Origin: Parastagonospora avenae f. sp. tritici 18332-5 | Lineage: Eukaryota; Ascomycota; Dothideomycetes; Pleosporales; Phaeosphaeriaceae | Direction: 5' to 3' | Assembly (NCBI GenBank): GCA_022559985.1 | Contig: JAFJTR010000089.1 | Span: forward strand, 1 to 64,000 | DNA: 64,000 nucleotides | Translations under genes and position numbers: made by a program | Notes under the pieces: model-generated | Databases searched by the model: none | The model's input: the letters and a program-made list of their open reading frames with translations, nothing else | What the model was told of the DNA's origin: nothing | Part shown: positions 35,430 through 44,625 of the stretch, in pieces | Position numbering within the stretch: the first letter of the stretch is position 1 | Layout of the letters: each line of letters begins with the position of its first letter

Positions 35430-35969
35430 AATTTTGGCGTTGTATGTTGCATATTGTTTGGCAGGCGCTATAACAAGCACAGCTTTTACGATCCTGGCAT
35501 CACTATCACGACCACGTTTTGGAGCGGCGTACATCATACGAGGGAATTGGGCAGGCACAGCATTTTCAAACGTCTTATCGAGCATTCGTCTATTAGTATA
35601 CGCTGAATACCCATTTGTTTACATGTTTTAGGCGACGCGCGTCCCTATTTCTGCAATGAAGTCAATCACATCTACTGCCACAGTAACAGCGAACGCAAAA
35701 TACCCTGAATTCTTGCTCCTTCAGTAATAAAACGCCATTGAGGTCTATCATGTGTCTACTATTGTGTAACGTGGCTAAACCGTTCATGTGGCTTTGTTCT
35801 ACACCAATTTTCCGCATTCGGCACATCATCTCAAGACAAGGGTATTTAGGTCACGCCCCCTGCCTTCGATGTGAATATGATTTTTTAACATTGACTATTG
35901 TACAATTGATCGTCTCCTTAATTCCAAATCACATCAAAGGTAACTTTTGCACCACCAACTACCAGCATC
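35430..35969. other. Intergenic, no gene seen
   Basis: About 540 bp, relatively AT-rich, with several poly-T/A strings near 35880-35890. It separates EXO1 from the lysine-rich gene and shows no open frame of interest. Confidence 0.5.
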
Positions 35970-36593
35970 ATGGCTCGTGAACAACCAAGACGCGCTGCGA
36001 AGCAGAAGGTCGATGACAACCTCAACACGCTGTCCAAGAACTCCGCTCTGGGGAAAGATGAAGACACTCCGGCGCCCAAAAGAGCTGCACCTAAGAAGAG
36101 GGCTGCGCCCAGGAAGGGCACAGCACCAAAGAAACCTGCAGTATCCAAGGGCAAGGGCAAAGGTAAAGACAAAGACAACCCCGCCGCTACCCCAGCAGCC
36201 AACATCAGTAAATTCCGCAAGTCCAGAGCCCCAGCCAAAGGCAAAGGCAAAGGAAAGGAGCAAAGCGAGGCAGCAGAGCTCGTTGACAGTCCTCTCTCGC
36301 CTGAATGGACTAGCGCTCAATTGCAGCAGATAGCCAAGGCATTGAACGGCAAGAAGAAGTGGAAGCCCGCACCGAAGCCTACGGCGCAGGAAAAGAAGAA
36401 GGATAAGTCCAAGAGCGTGACTGAGGGGAGAGTCGAGAAGAAGACACCTAAGCCTAAGAAGACGGAAATGGCGACTAAGACGGCAGTCAAGACGGCTGCG
36501 AAGGATACGGAGGCGAGGAAGACAGAGAGGAAGAAGAGAGGCAAGAGGGTGGTTCATGAGAATGAGGATGAGGATGAGGATGAGGATGCGTGA
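35970..36593 (+). CDS. Lysine-rich low-complexity protein with acidic tail
   Basis: A single-exon gene of 207 residues starting at the first ATG. It is made of Lys/Ala/Pro-rich, histone-H1-tail-like sequence with several GKGKGKGK-type blocks, interrupted by one better ordered segment around residues 108-128 (LSPEWTSAQLQQIAKALNGK), and ends in DEDEDEDEDA encoded by tandem gaggat repeats at 36562-36589. The pattern suggests a nuclear nucleic-acid or chromatin binding protein. The ordered segment could be a short helical recognition motif, resembling the start of a SANT/Myb-like helix (W..Q...I.KAL). Family not recognised; the nuclear call is inference from composition. Confidence 0.65.
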   Translation: MAREQPRRAAKQKVDDNLNTLSKNSALGKDEDTPAPKRAAPKKRAAPRKGTAPKKPAVSKGKGKGKDKDNPAATPAANISKFRKSRAPAKGKGKGKEQSEAAELVDSPLSPEWTSAQLQQIAKALNGKKKWKPAPKPTAQEKKKDKSKSVTEGRVEKKTPKPKKTEMATKTAVKTAAKDTEARKTERKKRGKRVVHENEDEDEDEDA

Positions 36594-36931
36594 ATAGAGT
36601 AATGTGGTAATGGTGATCTTTCGCTTGGATGCCTGTTAGACAGCAGTGACTATAGCTACTTTTCTTGATTTTCTTAATATATTTTGTTGTTATAGATGCT
36701 ATTGTTTGACATCATCATTCCAAAAGGTGATAGTCACAAGTGTGAATGTGAACATGTAAAGTAGCAAGTGTGGACAGTCACCGCGGGCATGGTGTTCAAG
36801 GATCTTCACAATTTTGACATGTGCTATTCCTAGCACGAAGTAATTCATACACGGTTTTGATTTTCTCGACGTCTGTGATGGGCACATCAGCTTGTACATT
36901 GAAGTGCTCTCGTTCGACCTTTCATGTCGCA

Positions 36932-38070
36932 TCAATTGGCACGCGCAAACAGCCACTCATCAAAGCGAGCGCCCTCCAAGTTCTTCGGAACCATGGCTTT
37001 GTTCGTCCTCCACTTCTGAGAATACGTGTTGGAGCTTTGATGAGCTGAAGGCTTCGACGTTAAGTGCCTGACACTCTGTGTTTCCGGACTGTCCTCGCCC
37101 TCGCAAATGACTCGCATCTCATAGGACTTTTGTGCAGAAGCACTAGCCCTAGCTTGGTCGCCATGTACAACGCAGATCTGGAATGCGTCGTAATATACCC
37201 TGGCGTTTAGGACGCCGGCGTATCCTTCGTACTCGTCTTTCAAGACTTGGAGCAGTGACTGGCAATTTCTCAGGCTTTCCGCAGGCCTTGACATCAAGCA
37301 GTGCGGATCCCCAATGGCATAGTCCAGGCTCTGGATTGATCGGCGGCGTACGTCGCTTTCCTTGAGCAAGGACGGTTTGCGGGAGCATGTACGGCAGTCG
37401 CAATCGAAGCCGAAAGAATCTTTCAAGAAGGCGCGTGGCATTTTGAGTGGCCCTCCACGATCGTACATGATGGTGATCTCTTCTCCAGCTGCGATTGGTC
37501 GAATCGCGTATATGGTCTCGTGCTTCGTCTTCGTATCCCAGCTGTGATGTACGTTGGGAATGCAGCTGTGGTTGATGAAGCATATCGTAGAGTAGACTGC
37601 ACCGACTATTGAGTCTGGACCACATGGTAGCGCGTTTGTTTTGAATTTATAACTGAACAGGAACTTTCCTGGGTAATTGTTTTGAAGGGATAAGAACAGT
37701 CGTTGTGCTTCTTTAGGCAGTGCGTTCAAGCCTGTGGCGAGATAAGTCTCCAGCTCTCTGAGAGGCAGAGGTCGACCTGTGAGAACAGGCTGCTCGCAAA
37801 GAACTTGGGTTCCCATGGAAATGTCGACGCGAGCGAGAAGACCTCTACCTTCGCCCGGAATGTCCGTAACCTCGAAGATTGGAATGTTGGAGTTGTTGAT
37901 AAGGTTATCTCGAGTGGACAACTTTTCCAATTGTAGTGCTGTCTCCAGTTTATCCACCTGCAATAGTAAATCTAGGTCATGACGCAAGTATATTCGGACG
38001 ATTTGCTGAGATGACTTACCTTCTTGTATGATTCGATTGACTCTTCTACGAAGCCGGCATCGGTTTTCAT
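36932..38070 (-). CDS. SET-domain protein (SMYD-like, fungal)
   Basis: Exons 38070-38020 and 37957-36932 give about 358 residues: MKTDAGFVEESIESYKK joins VDKLETALQLEKLST through a 62 bp intron (gtaagt...ttgcag). The SET domain starts at IPIFEVTDIPGEGRGLLARV; key motifs are FINHSCIPNVHHSWD (the NHS core) and GEEITIMYDRGG, followed by a cysteine cluster FDCDCRTCSR. No MYND finger is visible. Such fungal proteins are lysine methyltransferase candidates with unknown targets. A longer open frame continues upstream only if a different acceptor (acctag) is used and has no ATG-supported N-terminus I trust. Confidence 0.8.
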
Positions 38071-38745
38071 GATTGCGCTCGGAAATGAATGGTGTATTGG
38101 AACGAATTGATGGTTTAATTCTTCTACGGCAACCCATGTTTGCGTGGTAGATAGCGACTTTGTACTGTCGACTTGTGGTTATCATGATTTCCTTGTGCGA
38201 CATGCAATGCTCCTGTTGCGATAGGTCGTACCCCGCTCTCATCCACGATGTATATGGGGCATACAGTCTGTACTTTAGGATCTCGGGTCGCTGGTCCAGA
38301 CGTATCAGAAGTTGCCGTTGCGAGGGCGTTCTGGACAATGCTGACTCCTCCACGACGTCCCGAGCTTGTTTCGATTCGTCGACTACATACCGCTCTATAA
38401 CGACGTAGAAGCGATGAGTTTCGAATCATGTAGACGTGATCGAAGTGCCTGTTCGGTGAAGCCGTAGGACAGGCGCAGTCATGAGGAGCATAAAGGAAAG
38501 GGTTTAGCAGCACGAGTGTGAGGGCACCTGCATCACCCTGATATGCCCAAACCCATGAACACCCTCGAGCTTGCAAGGTTTTCTAATACGCATGGATCAC
38601 AATCCTATGGGAAACACTGGCACGTTGTTTCTCATCAACGTCTTGGACAAGCCATTGGAATAAATTTTGCAGTCAGTCCGAAGCGAATAATGACGGCAAC
38701 TTACAGCACACGTCAGCTGTGAAATGGCAAAAGTGACGGCAATAT
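38071..38745. other. Upstream region of SET gene
   Basis: About 670 bp between the SET gene and the LRR-like pseudogene. Open frames on the minus strand up to 38576 look like chance readings or leader sequence. No gene supported. Confidence 0.45.
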
Positions 38746-39789
38746 ATGACTCTGGGGAGCGCAGAGATACTGGCATGCGGATCCAGGTGCCCAGCTCACC
38801 AGGCTCTGAATGGTGCAGTGATCACGGGCGGTCACAGCTACGACGATGAGCTAACCCGGGCATATATCGACTTCGATACCAACTTGGACAACGTCATTGC
38901 TCTAGTGGCTGCAGGGATCAAGTCGTCTTAAATTTGATCGTCGCATAGTCGCCATACAACTCTCTGACGACATGTATACCGAACGCTGGGAGCGCATGCT
39001 ATTGGGACATCAGATCGCTTGGCAAGAAGACACGCACAATTGCGACAATCCGGAGCACAAGAACAGCTGGTACGCACGTCAAACACACGCATGCTATCTC
39101 AACCATGTGGATCAGTCTTTCTGCGACGATATCGAGATGGCCATCGCAGACGCGACTCTCGGAATGGCCCCCCTCGCCGGTGATCTGGCCTTTGTAGCCG
39201 CGGTTGCGGCCTTGCACCTCTACAACTAGCGCGGGAACTCCAACTTCTTCTCGCACGCGAGCTATGTACGGAGCGTCCTGCTTGAGAAGGGAGGAAACGC
39301 TAGCGTTATTGTCTCGCTTCTTCGACGCCGCCTCCGTGTCCCATCCAATTCGCTCATCCAGTAGAAGTGCTACTGCACTCTTCCAGGACTCCGCTCTAAC
39401 CCTGCACTATTGCCCAACATCCGCTCCATCGACCTGACCGACGTGGCTACAGATGCCTATGAACTCGTCTGGCTGCTGACACATATACCAGCCTTGCGCA
39501 CTCTCAGGCTATATGCCGTCAGTCTCCATAGCTGTTAGGCACAAGTGTAGCCGCTTTTGAGAGAGCATCCAGAACTCCAACATCTTACGCTCTCAGAATT
39601 ATAGCAAGAAGTTCGCGCTTCCCTGCCCTGTCCAAGCGGGTAGCGTTGTCCAAGGAAGACGGCAGCCTAGCATCGATGCAAGAGGTGTTGTTGCTAGCCC
39701 CCTTAATTGAGGTTCTTCGCATCCCCCTACGCTCAGTAGATCCAACATCAAGAACTCGGACCTATTTGGGATTTCCATTGTCACTTTGA
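38746..39789 (+). pseudogene. Decayed LRR/F-box-like family gene with serial TAG stops
   Basis: From ATG 38972 one frame reads protein-like text across in-frame TAG codons at 39227, 39362, 39536, 39548 and 39602. Blocks include WERMLLGHQIAWQEDTHN, DDIEMAIADATLGMAPLAGD, then after stops NFFSHASYVRSVLLEKGGN, LPNIRSIDLTDVATDAYELV with HIPALRTLRLYAV, and HPELQHLTLSEL. The latter two are leucine-rich-repeat-like, as in fungal F-box/LRR family proteins. A frameshift then moves the frame near 39605-39640 (DGSLASMQEVLLLAPLIEVL up to TGA 39787). A preceding open stretch 38746-38931 (SYDDELTRAYIDFDTNLDN) appears to belong to the same ancestor in another frame. No intron set removes all stops. Confidence 0.7.
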
Positions 39790-40731
39790 TCGCTTTCAAA
39801 CGATGGGCATAAGACGGGCAAGTTCCAGCCAAAAGGACAGGTCTAGTAAGTACGTCTCTCACACCGAGGCACATGCGCTGCGCTGGAGTAGATGTCCTAG
39901 GACATGATTTTAGCGGCGTGCTGCAGGTAAACTAGATACTATAGGTAGGTTTGCGGATTCTGAATACTCTACATACTGTTGCATTTCACTGCTTTGTGCC
40001 GCTCGTAACACACAACAAAAAAAATGTAGCCAACCGACCCTATGGCGTTCCCGTCCACATCATACCTACCATAGGTAGCTAAGAAACTTCTGTCTTTAGT
40101 TATCAAGATGGTCAGTCTGAGAGCACGCTTGAATATCAGGTGTTCACTTCTGCGGTTTGGCCTCGAGCTCACACGGCTGAAACGGGAGAGTCATCTTATA
40201 AAGTTACATGCAAGTGAAACTTCGGCTCAAAGGTTGAGTTACTTATCGGTCAGAACTGACCTCGGTAGGTCTACACTGGATTCCGAGTTTCCGCTCTCGC
40301 CAATCGCTCCCAGGGTTACTTGGTGCTTGGTCCGAAGCTCTTTCTTCTTTGAGCATGCAGGTGACCTCAGGATCGTCATTTTAGAAGTCCGCCATCTACA
40401 AAGCTCTATCACAGATGCACTAAGCTTACACGACGTGGCAAACTTGGTTGCGGTGGAGCCTGTCCAGTCACTGGCCCGAGCTAACGGGGGCAAACGCTGT
40501 GCGCTAAAAAGTTTGGCAGCAGGAGCAACACACGCACTGGTACTCGACGCACCAAAAGCGACAGCTATTTTCCCTCTCTAACCGCTTGCGGCCTCTCTAT
40601 ACATCTCTCGCGGTTTCGCGTTCCCTTTCACCCTCTCGCAAACTTTGTGGGCCGTTCTCAACTTTCCGGCACAGCTTCTCTGTTCGACCATCTTTTCGGG
40701 CACCACCATTTTTGGGGATATTGCGACTCCA
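39790..40731. other. Interval between pseudogene and membrane-protein gene
   Basis: About 940 bp. A 40108-40581 open frame on the plus strand starts with ATG but has no recognisable domain. Short near-palindromes built on tacctaccataggta lie near 40063-40078, with a related string ctataggtagg near 39941. Nothing else seen. Confidence 0.45.
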
Positions 40732-41918
40732 ATGGCGACCGCACTTAATGACGAGCTCTCAGCGTGGGTCACCCACTTCCTCTGCTTATTTCTCTCTCTG
40801 GTGCTCATCATCGCACGACTCATTCTGCGGCGAAAGCGGCAGCAAACTTTCACAAGTGGGGACTACTGGGGCATTACCGCGGTTATTTCCATCCTGATGA
40901 GGTTGGTGGCGCATTACTATGTGCTCTCGTACGGGTCGACACGAAGTAAGCTCTCGTCCTATGAATGCTGATTGAAGCAATATACTAACATCAGTGCAGT
41001 CGAGCGCGAAAAGTTTGAGAGCTTCTACAGATGGTATCTTCAGGACAATCCCAGAGTACTCGAGGAGATTGTGCTTGGAAGTAAGATAGTACTCTTCACG
41101 AGGACTCTACTGGTTTTCATGTAAGTGCGCACTGCACTGATGTAAGGCAATCTAGTCTCTAACGGCTTCGCTAGACTGTGGAGCGCAAAAATGGCAGTCC
41201 TGGACCTACTTGCAAGCCTGATTATACGACTCCCCAATGAGAGGCGAATATTGTACACTTACTGGGCTATTCTGGCCGCGACTTTCGTCGCATCAATCGT
41301 CACTGTGTTCACAAGCTGTGTCCCCCTCAGACTTTCGTGGGAAGTCAATCCTTGGCCAGACGAACTGGGACATTATCGACTGCCAGACAAATGGTATAGC
41401 ATCAGCCTCCCATAATATATTTAACAATACATACTGAGACGAACAGCGTTATCGCAGCCATTTGGATCTACACATATGAGGCCGGTAACATCTTCACCGA
41501 CGTCATGCTGATGGCATTATCATCCAGCGTAGTTTACACTGTCCGGATACCACTGTCGCAGAAAGTTCGGATACTATCGCTCTTCAATATCGGCCTCATC
41601 CTTGTCGGTATCAGCATCGCCCGCATAGTCAGAGGACACCAATCCACCACGGAGGGCGGCCAAACAGCGTACGAATCTATTGAAATTCTCTTTAGCACCA
41701 TAGTCGCAGTCACACCAACGCTATACACGCTCCTAAAGAGCAAAGCCGAGAAACAACCAATCACCATGGGTAGTGCTGACCGAGTACCCTCACTTGGCGG
41801 ATCTACTTACGAATTGGAGAATGCTTTAAGTCTTGAAGATTACTCAAGCACGGCGGGCATGTTTGTTCATGTAAGGAATAAAGATTGGGGAAAGGGCAAG
41901 TCTGCGCCAAAGATATGA
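40732..41918 (+). CDS. Rhodopsin-fold (SAT4/PTH11-like) integral membrane protein
   Basis: Four exons, 40732-40945, 41000-41120, 41175-41393, 41447-41918, about 341 residues; all joins keep frame. Seven hydrophobic segments can be counted, the first at FLCLFLSLVLIIARLILRR, with GDYWGITAVISILMRL, WAILAATFVASIVTVFTSCV and later VMLMALSSSVVYTV. The pattern DYW in helix 2, PLRLSWEVNPWP after helix 5 and a cytosolic C-terminal tail of about 75 residues match the large fungal family of rhodopsin-domain (SAT4/PTH11-like) proteins. Ligand and signalling partner unknown. The CFEM domain of true Pth11 is absent, so PTH11 itself is unlikely. Confidence 0.78.
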
Positions 41919-42605
41919 TCTGCGGTCGAGCGACCAGACCCATTGGTATATAGCACCAAAGATGATGGATTGTTATTGGAGGATCTGGTTCACCCGGCCT
42001 GGGGACTTGGGCGAGCTGATTTCAAAAATTGTGAACGACGAGTAGGACCATTTACTGATACAACCATTTAATGCCGTACCAGGCTTTTGGATTGTGGAAT
42101 TTATCGTAGCGTAATAATAATACGGAATTAATAAAAGCGTGTCTTAATGTACGGCATCAATCTTAAATTAACCAGATCATGTAATCACGATTGCGACGTA
42201 CAACCAGACTGATTTATACTAATGCCATTTCTGTACATATCATAAACTCCCGGAACCCCACTGGGCGCAGTACGAAATGCTTTCCTTGTCGCAACATAAG
42301 CACAAGGATCCATATCTTCCAAGTGCACGAATGCGGCCCGCTACTTGATCGAGGCCAACTACTATAATGAAAGTCGACCCACCATGCTTCCGTGATGCAT
42401 TTCATCGGCGTGATCGTAAGCGGAACAGCGAATAGCCGGTCTCTGATCGCATCTCTGGACGAGCGAAGTAGTTTGATCAGGACAGGGTGAGAGGCATCTG
42501 GTTCATATCTCAAGGGAGGTCTGTTGGGAGAGTTGGAAAGAGGTAAGCAAGCACAAGGTGTATGAATCTCTGCATTATAGGATTTTCTACTCCCAGTCTG
42601 CCCAC
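41919..42605. other. Intergenic, converging 3' ends
   Basis: About 690 bp between two convergent genes, AT-rich at 42060-42190 (short taat and ttaa strings suited to 3' end formation). No gene seen. Confidence 0.5.
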
Positions 42606-43880
42606 CTAAGTTTGCTTATCAGGCGGCGGCAGCATAACCACATACTCTCTCTCACTGCCCGCAAACTTCAATATATCCTTATCCCGGAGTTCAAAGTATC
42701 GACTCGCCTCGACACTCTCGCCATTTAACTCCGTGCCATTGCTGCTCTCCAGGTCGATGATATACGGCTTGACTCTTCCCTTGTTCTTCTTGACGCCAAA
42801 CTCATCCTCGACGGTCTTTTGGATGTATCTGAACTGTATGACGGCATGTTGTCCACTCGAGCTCGGGTGTTCGAGCATGTAGTCTACAACTTCCTGGGAG
42901 CGGCCCAACAGCCAGCAGCTCTTCTGCCATATCTCGATGGTGTCGACGACATCTTCGCCCTTGAAGACGAAGATGCGCCAGGGCTGCGAGGACGAAGGTT
43001 TGCGGGCCTCGGGCGGTTCGTGGTATTTGAGGGAGATCTTGGTGCCTTCGACGCGGTTAGCGGCTTTGGCTAGGGCGCCCGTGGGCTTGAAATTGGGCTT
43101 CTCTTTGTCGGATGGTGCGCCGCCGTATTTGGAGGGTGCTTGTTTTGAGTCATCAAGGCCGCGGAAGGATATTTCTTGTGAGGGGAGAGGCTTCTTTGTG
43201 CGCTGGTGGGGAGAGGCAGAGCGCGAACGGGTTCTGCGACGACGTTTCGGTGGAGGAGAGGAGGATACAGAGGCTGAGCGGGTTCGATGCTTGCGTGAAC
43301 GGTGGGGTGAGCGGGAACGACGGCCTTCCTTGGATCGGTCTCTGCGCCTCCTGTCTCTTGAGCGCGAGCGGTCTCTCCGGCTGTGCTTGTCCTTGGAGCG
43401 GTCCCTCTTCGAGTCCCTGTCCTTCGACCTGTCCCGTCGCTTTTCCCGAGAGCGATCACGTCGACGATCCCGTGACCGGCTCCTCTTGCGCTCCGTCGAC
43501 CTGTCCCGTTCTCCCTCTCTGTCTCGCCGTCTGTCGCGGGAACGGTCTCTCGTATGGTCGCATGACCTGTCGCACCTCCTCTCTCTTGATGAGCCTCGCG
43601 GCTTCTTGTAGGGCTCTGGCGACAACTCTCTGCTTGCCGCGGGCGGCGCCTCTTTCACGCTTCGCTCCCGCGATGCATCCCGTGGCCTTGAGCTCTTCAT
43701 CGGCCTCTCATTGCGGTTCTTTGGCACAGGAAGCGGCTCCTTGTTTGGTGGTCCATTTCCTGAGGTCCTCTCGCAACTGCGACTTCGCGACTTTTTGCGC
43801 TGTGGGAGACCATTGCTCCCCTGCGCCAGCTGCTGCGTAAGAAGCCGGCGCGCGCTGAAGGGCGACAGCTCCCTCGCCAT
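42606..43880 (-). CDS. FHA-domain RS-rich protein (SNIP1/Pml1-like)
   Basis: A single exon of 424 residues. The start is taken at the ATG 43880 (MARELSPFSARRLLTQQ); the frame extends upstream only through non-ATG codons. Residues ~75-220 are RS/RD-repeat rich (DRSRDRRRDREGERDRS and similar), as in SR-type splicing proteins. A conserved linker FKPTGALAKAANRVEGTKISLKYHEPPEARKP precedes, in two parts, the FHA domain (WRIFVFKGEDVVDTIEIWQK, LLGRSQEV, HPSSSGQHAVIQFR, YIIDLESSNGTELNGE), which binds phosphothreonine. This is the layout of human SNIP1 and yeast Pml1, part of the RES complex that retains unspliced pre-mRNA in the nucleus. Divergent from the coiled-coil gene. Confidence 0.86.
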   Translation of the reverse strand: MARELSPFSARRLLTQQLAQGSNGLPQRKKSRSRSCERTSGNGPPNKEPLPVPKNRNERPMKSSRPRDASRERSVKEAPPAASRELSPEPYKKPRGSSRERRCDRSCDHTRDRSRDRRRDREGERDRSTERKRSRSRDRRRDRSREKRRDRSKDRDSKRDRSKDKHSRRDRSRSRDRRRRDRSKEGRRSRSPHRSRKHRTRSASVSSSPPPKRRRRTRSRSASPHQRTKKPLPSQEISFRGLDDSKQAPSKYGGAPSDKEKPNFKPTGALAKAANRVEGTKISLKYHEPPEARKPSSSQPWRIFVFKGEDVVDTIEIWQKSCWLLGRSQEVVDYMLEHPSSSGQHAVIQFRYIQKTVEDEFGVKKNKGRVKPYIIDLESSNGTELNGESVEASRYFELRDKDILKFAGSEREYVVMLPPPDKQT

Positions 43881-44625
43881 TGTCACTTCCTCTTGGCTGC
43901 GTCGAGGCGCAGGTCGTGGCGATGACAATTCAGGCCTTTTTCCGTCTTCGCTGACTACAAGCGATGGTGAGCAAAAAGTGGATTACGAGTGAGGCGCAGT
44001 CTGCTGAGTCTATGCGCCACGACCAAATTGGATCGTGTAGGACTATGGCATTGGAGGTCGAGTCAGGCCAGAACAATCATATGCGCGATATGGCCTCGTA
44101 AAACAATGCTAGGACTTGAAAGTTTTGGTAGCGCGTCTGAGAGCTTTCGCGACTTTGGTGTGGCCCCAGCGCGCGTCTGCACATCTCATCACGGAGACGT
44201 GGGCGCCACCGCCCCTCTCACCCAACGCCATTCGCCCCAGCATGAACGTACATCGTCACTACAGCCCCCGAGGCGCTTATGCGCAGCTGCATCTTTGCCT
44301 CTCCTCCATTCGCATATCTGGCCCCGGTCATCATGTGTGCGCAATGGCCCAAATGCATCGCGTGGCTGTATATCACTGTAACCCGAAACGTTGGTTTTGT
44401 CCCACTGAGTTTATGAACACTATAGACGCCCGATACCGCGTAGCAAAACAACCAGCATGCCAACCTCATCGCCCCAGCTCGCCCCCTGACCGACTGTCCC
44501 GGCTTGATTCTTCCTTTGTGATTGCTAGTCTCTTTACCTCTCTTGCTCTCCCCAACAACCTTGTCACGTCCTGATGCCTCATTTCCTCTCTTCTCTATAA
44601 GCGCTGATGGCGCGCGCACGTCGCA
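43881..44625. other. Divergent promoter region
   Basis: 745 bp between the SNIP1-like gene and the coiled-coil gene, which face away from each other. No open frame with a recognisable domain. An alternative upstream ATG at 44606 gives only a 16-codon frame. Confidence 0.5.

Noticed and set aside
37958..38353. Longer SET-gene N-terminus starting near 38353
   Set aside because: It starts at a GTG, needs a weaker acceptor and yields basic, non-conserved-looking sequence; the ATG at 38070 with the ttgcag acceptor gives a coherent helical start.
38972..39640. TAG reassigned to an amino acid
   Set aside because: Neighbouring intact genes end in TAG (for example the F-box, NOP9 and decarboxylase genes) without extension, and a frameshift follows, so decay is far likelier.
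39941..40078. Inverted ccta/tagg strings as a mobile-element footprint
   Set aside because: The pairing is short and imperfect and there is no target-site duplication or transposase remnant nearby.
40108..40581. 157-codon open frame before the membrane-protein gene
   Set aside because: No domain, no splice structure, coding texture not convincing; lies where a promoter is expected.
43112..43840. Long plus-strand frames opposite the RS-rich gene
   Set aside because: They arise from the repetitive Arg/Ser codons of the FHA/RS gene on the minus strand and show mirror-repeat composition.
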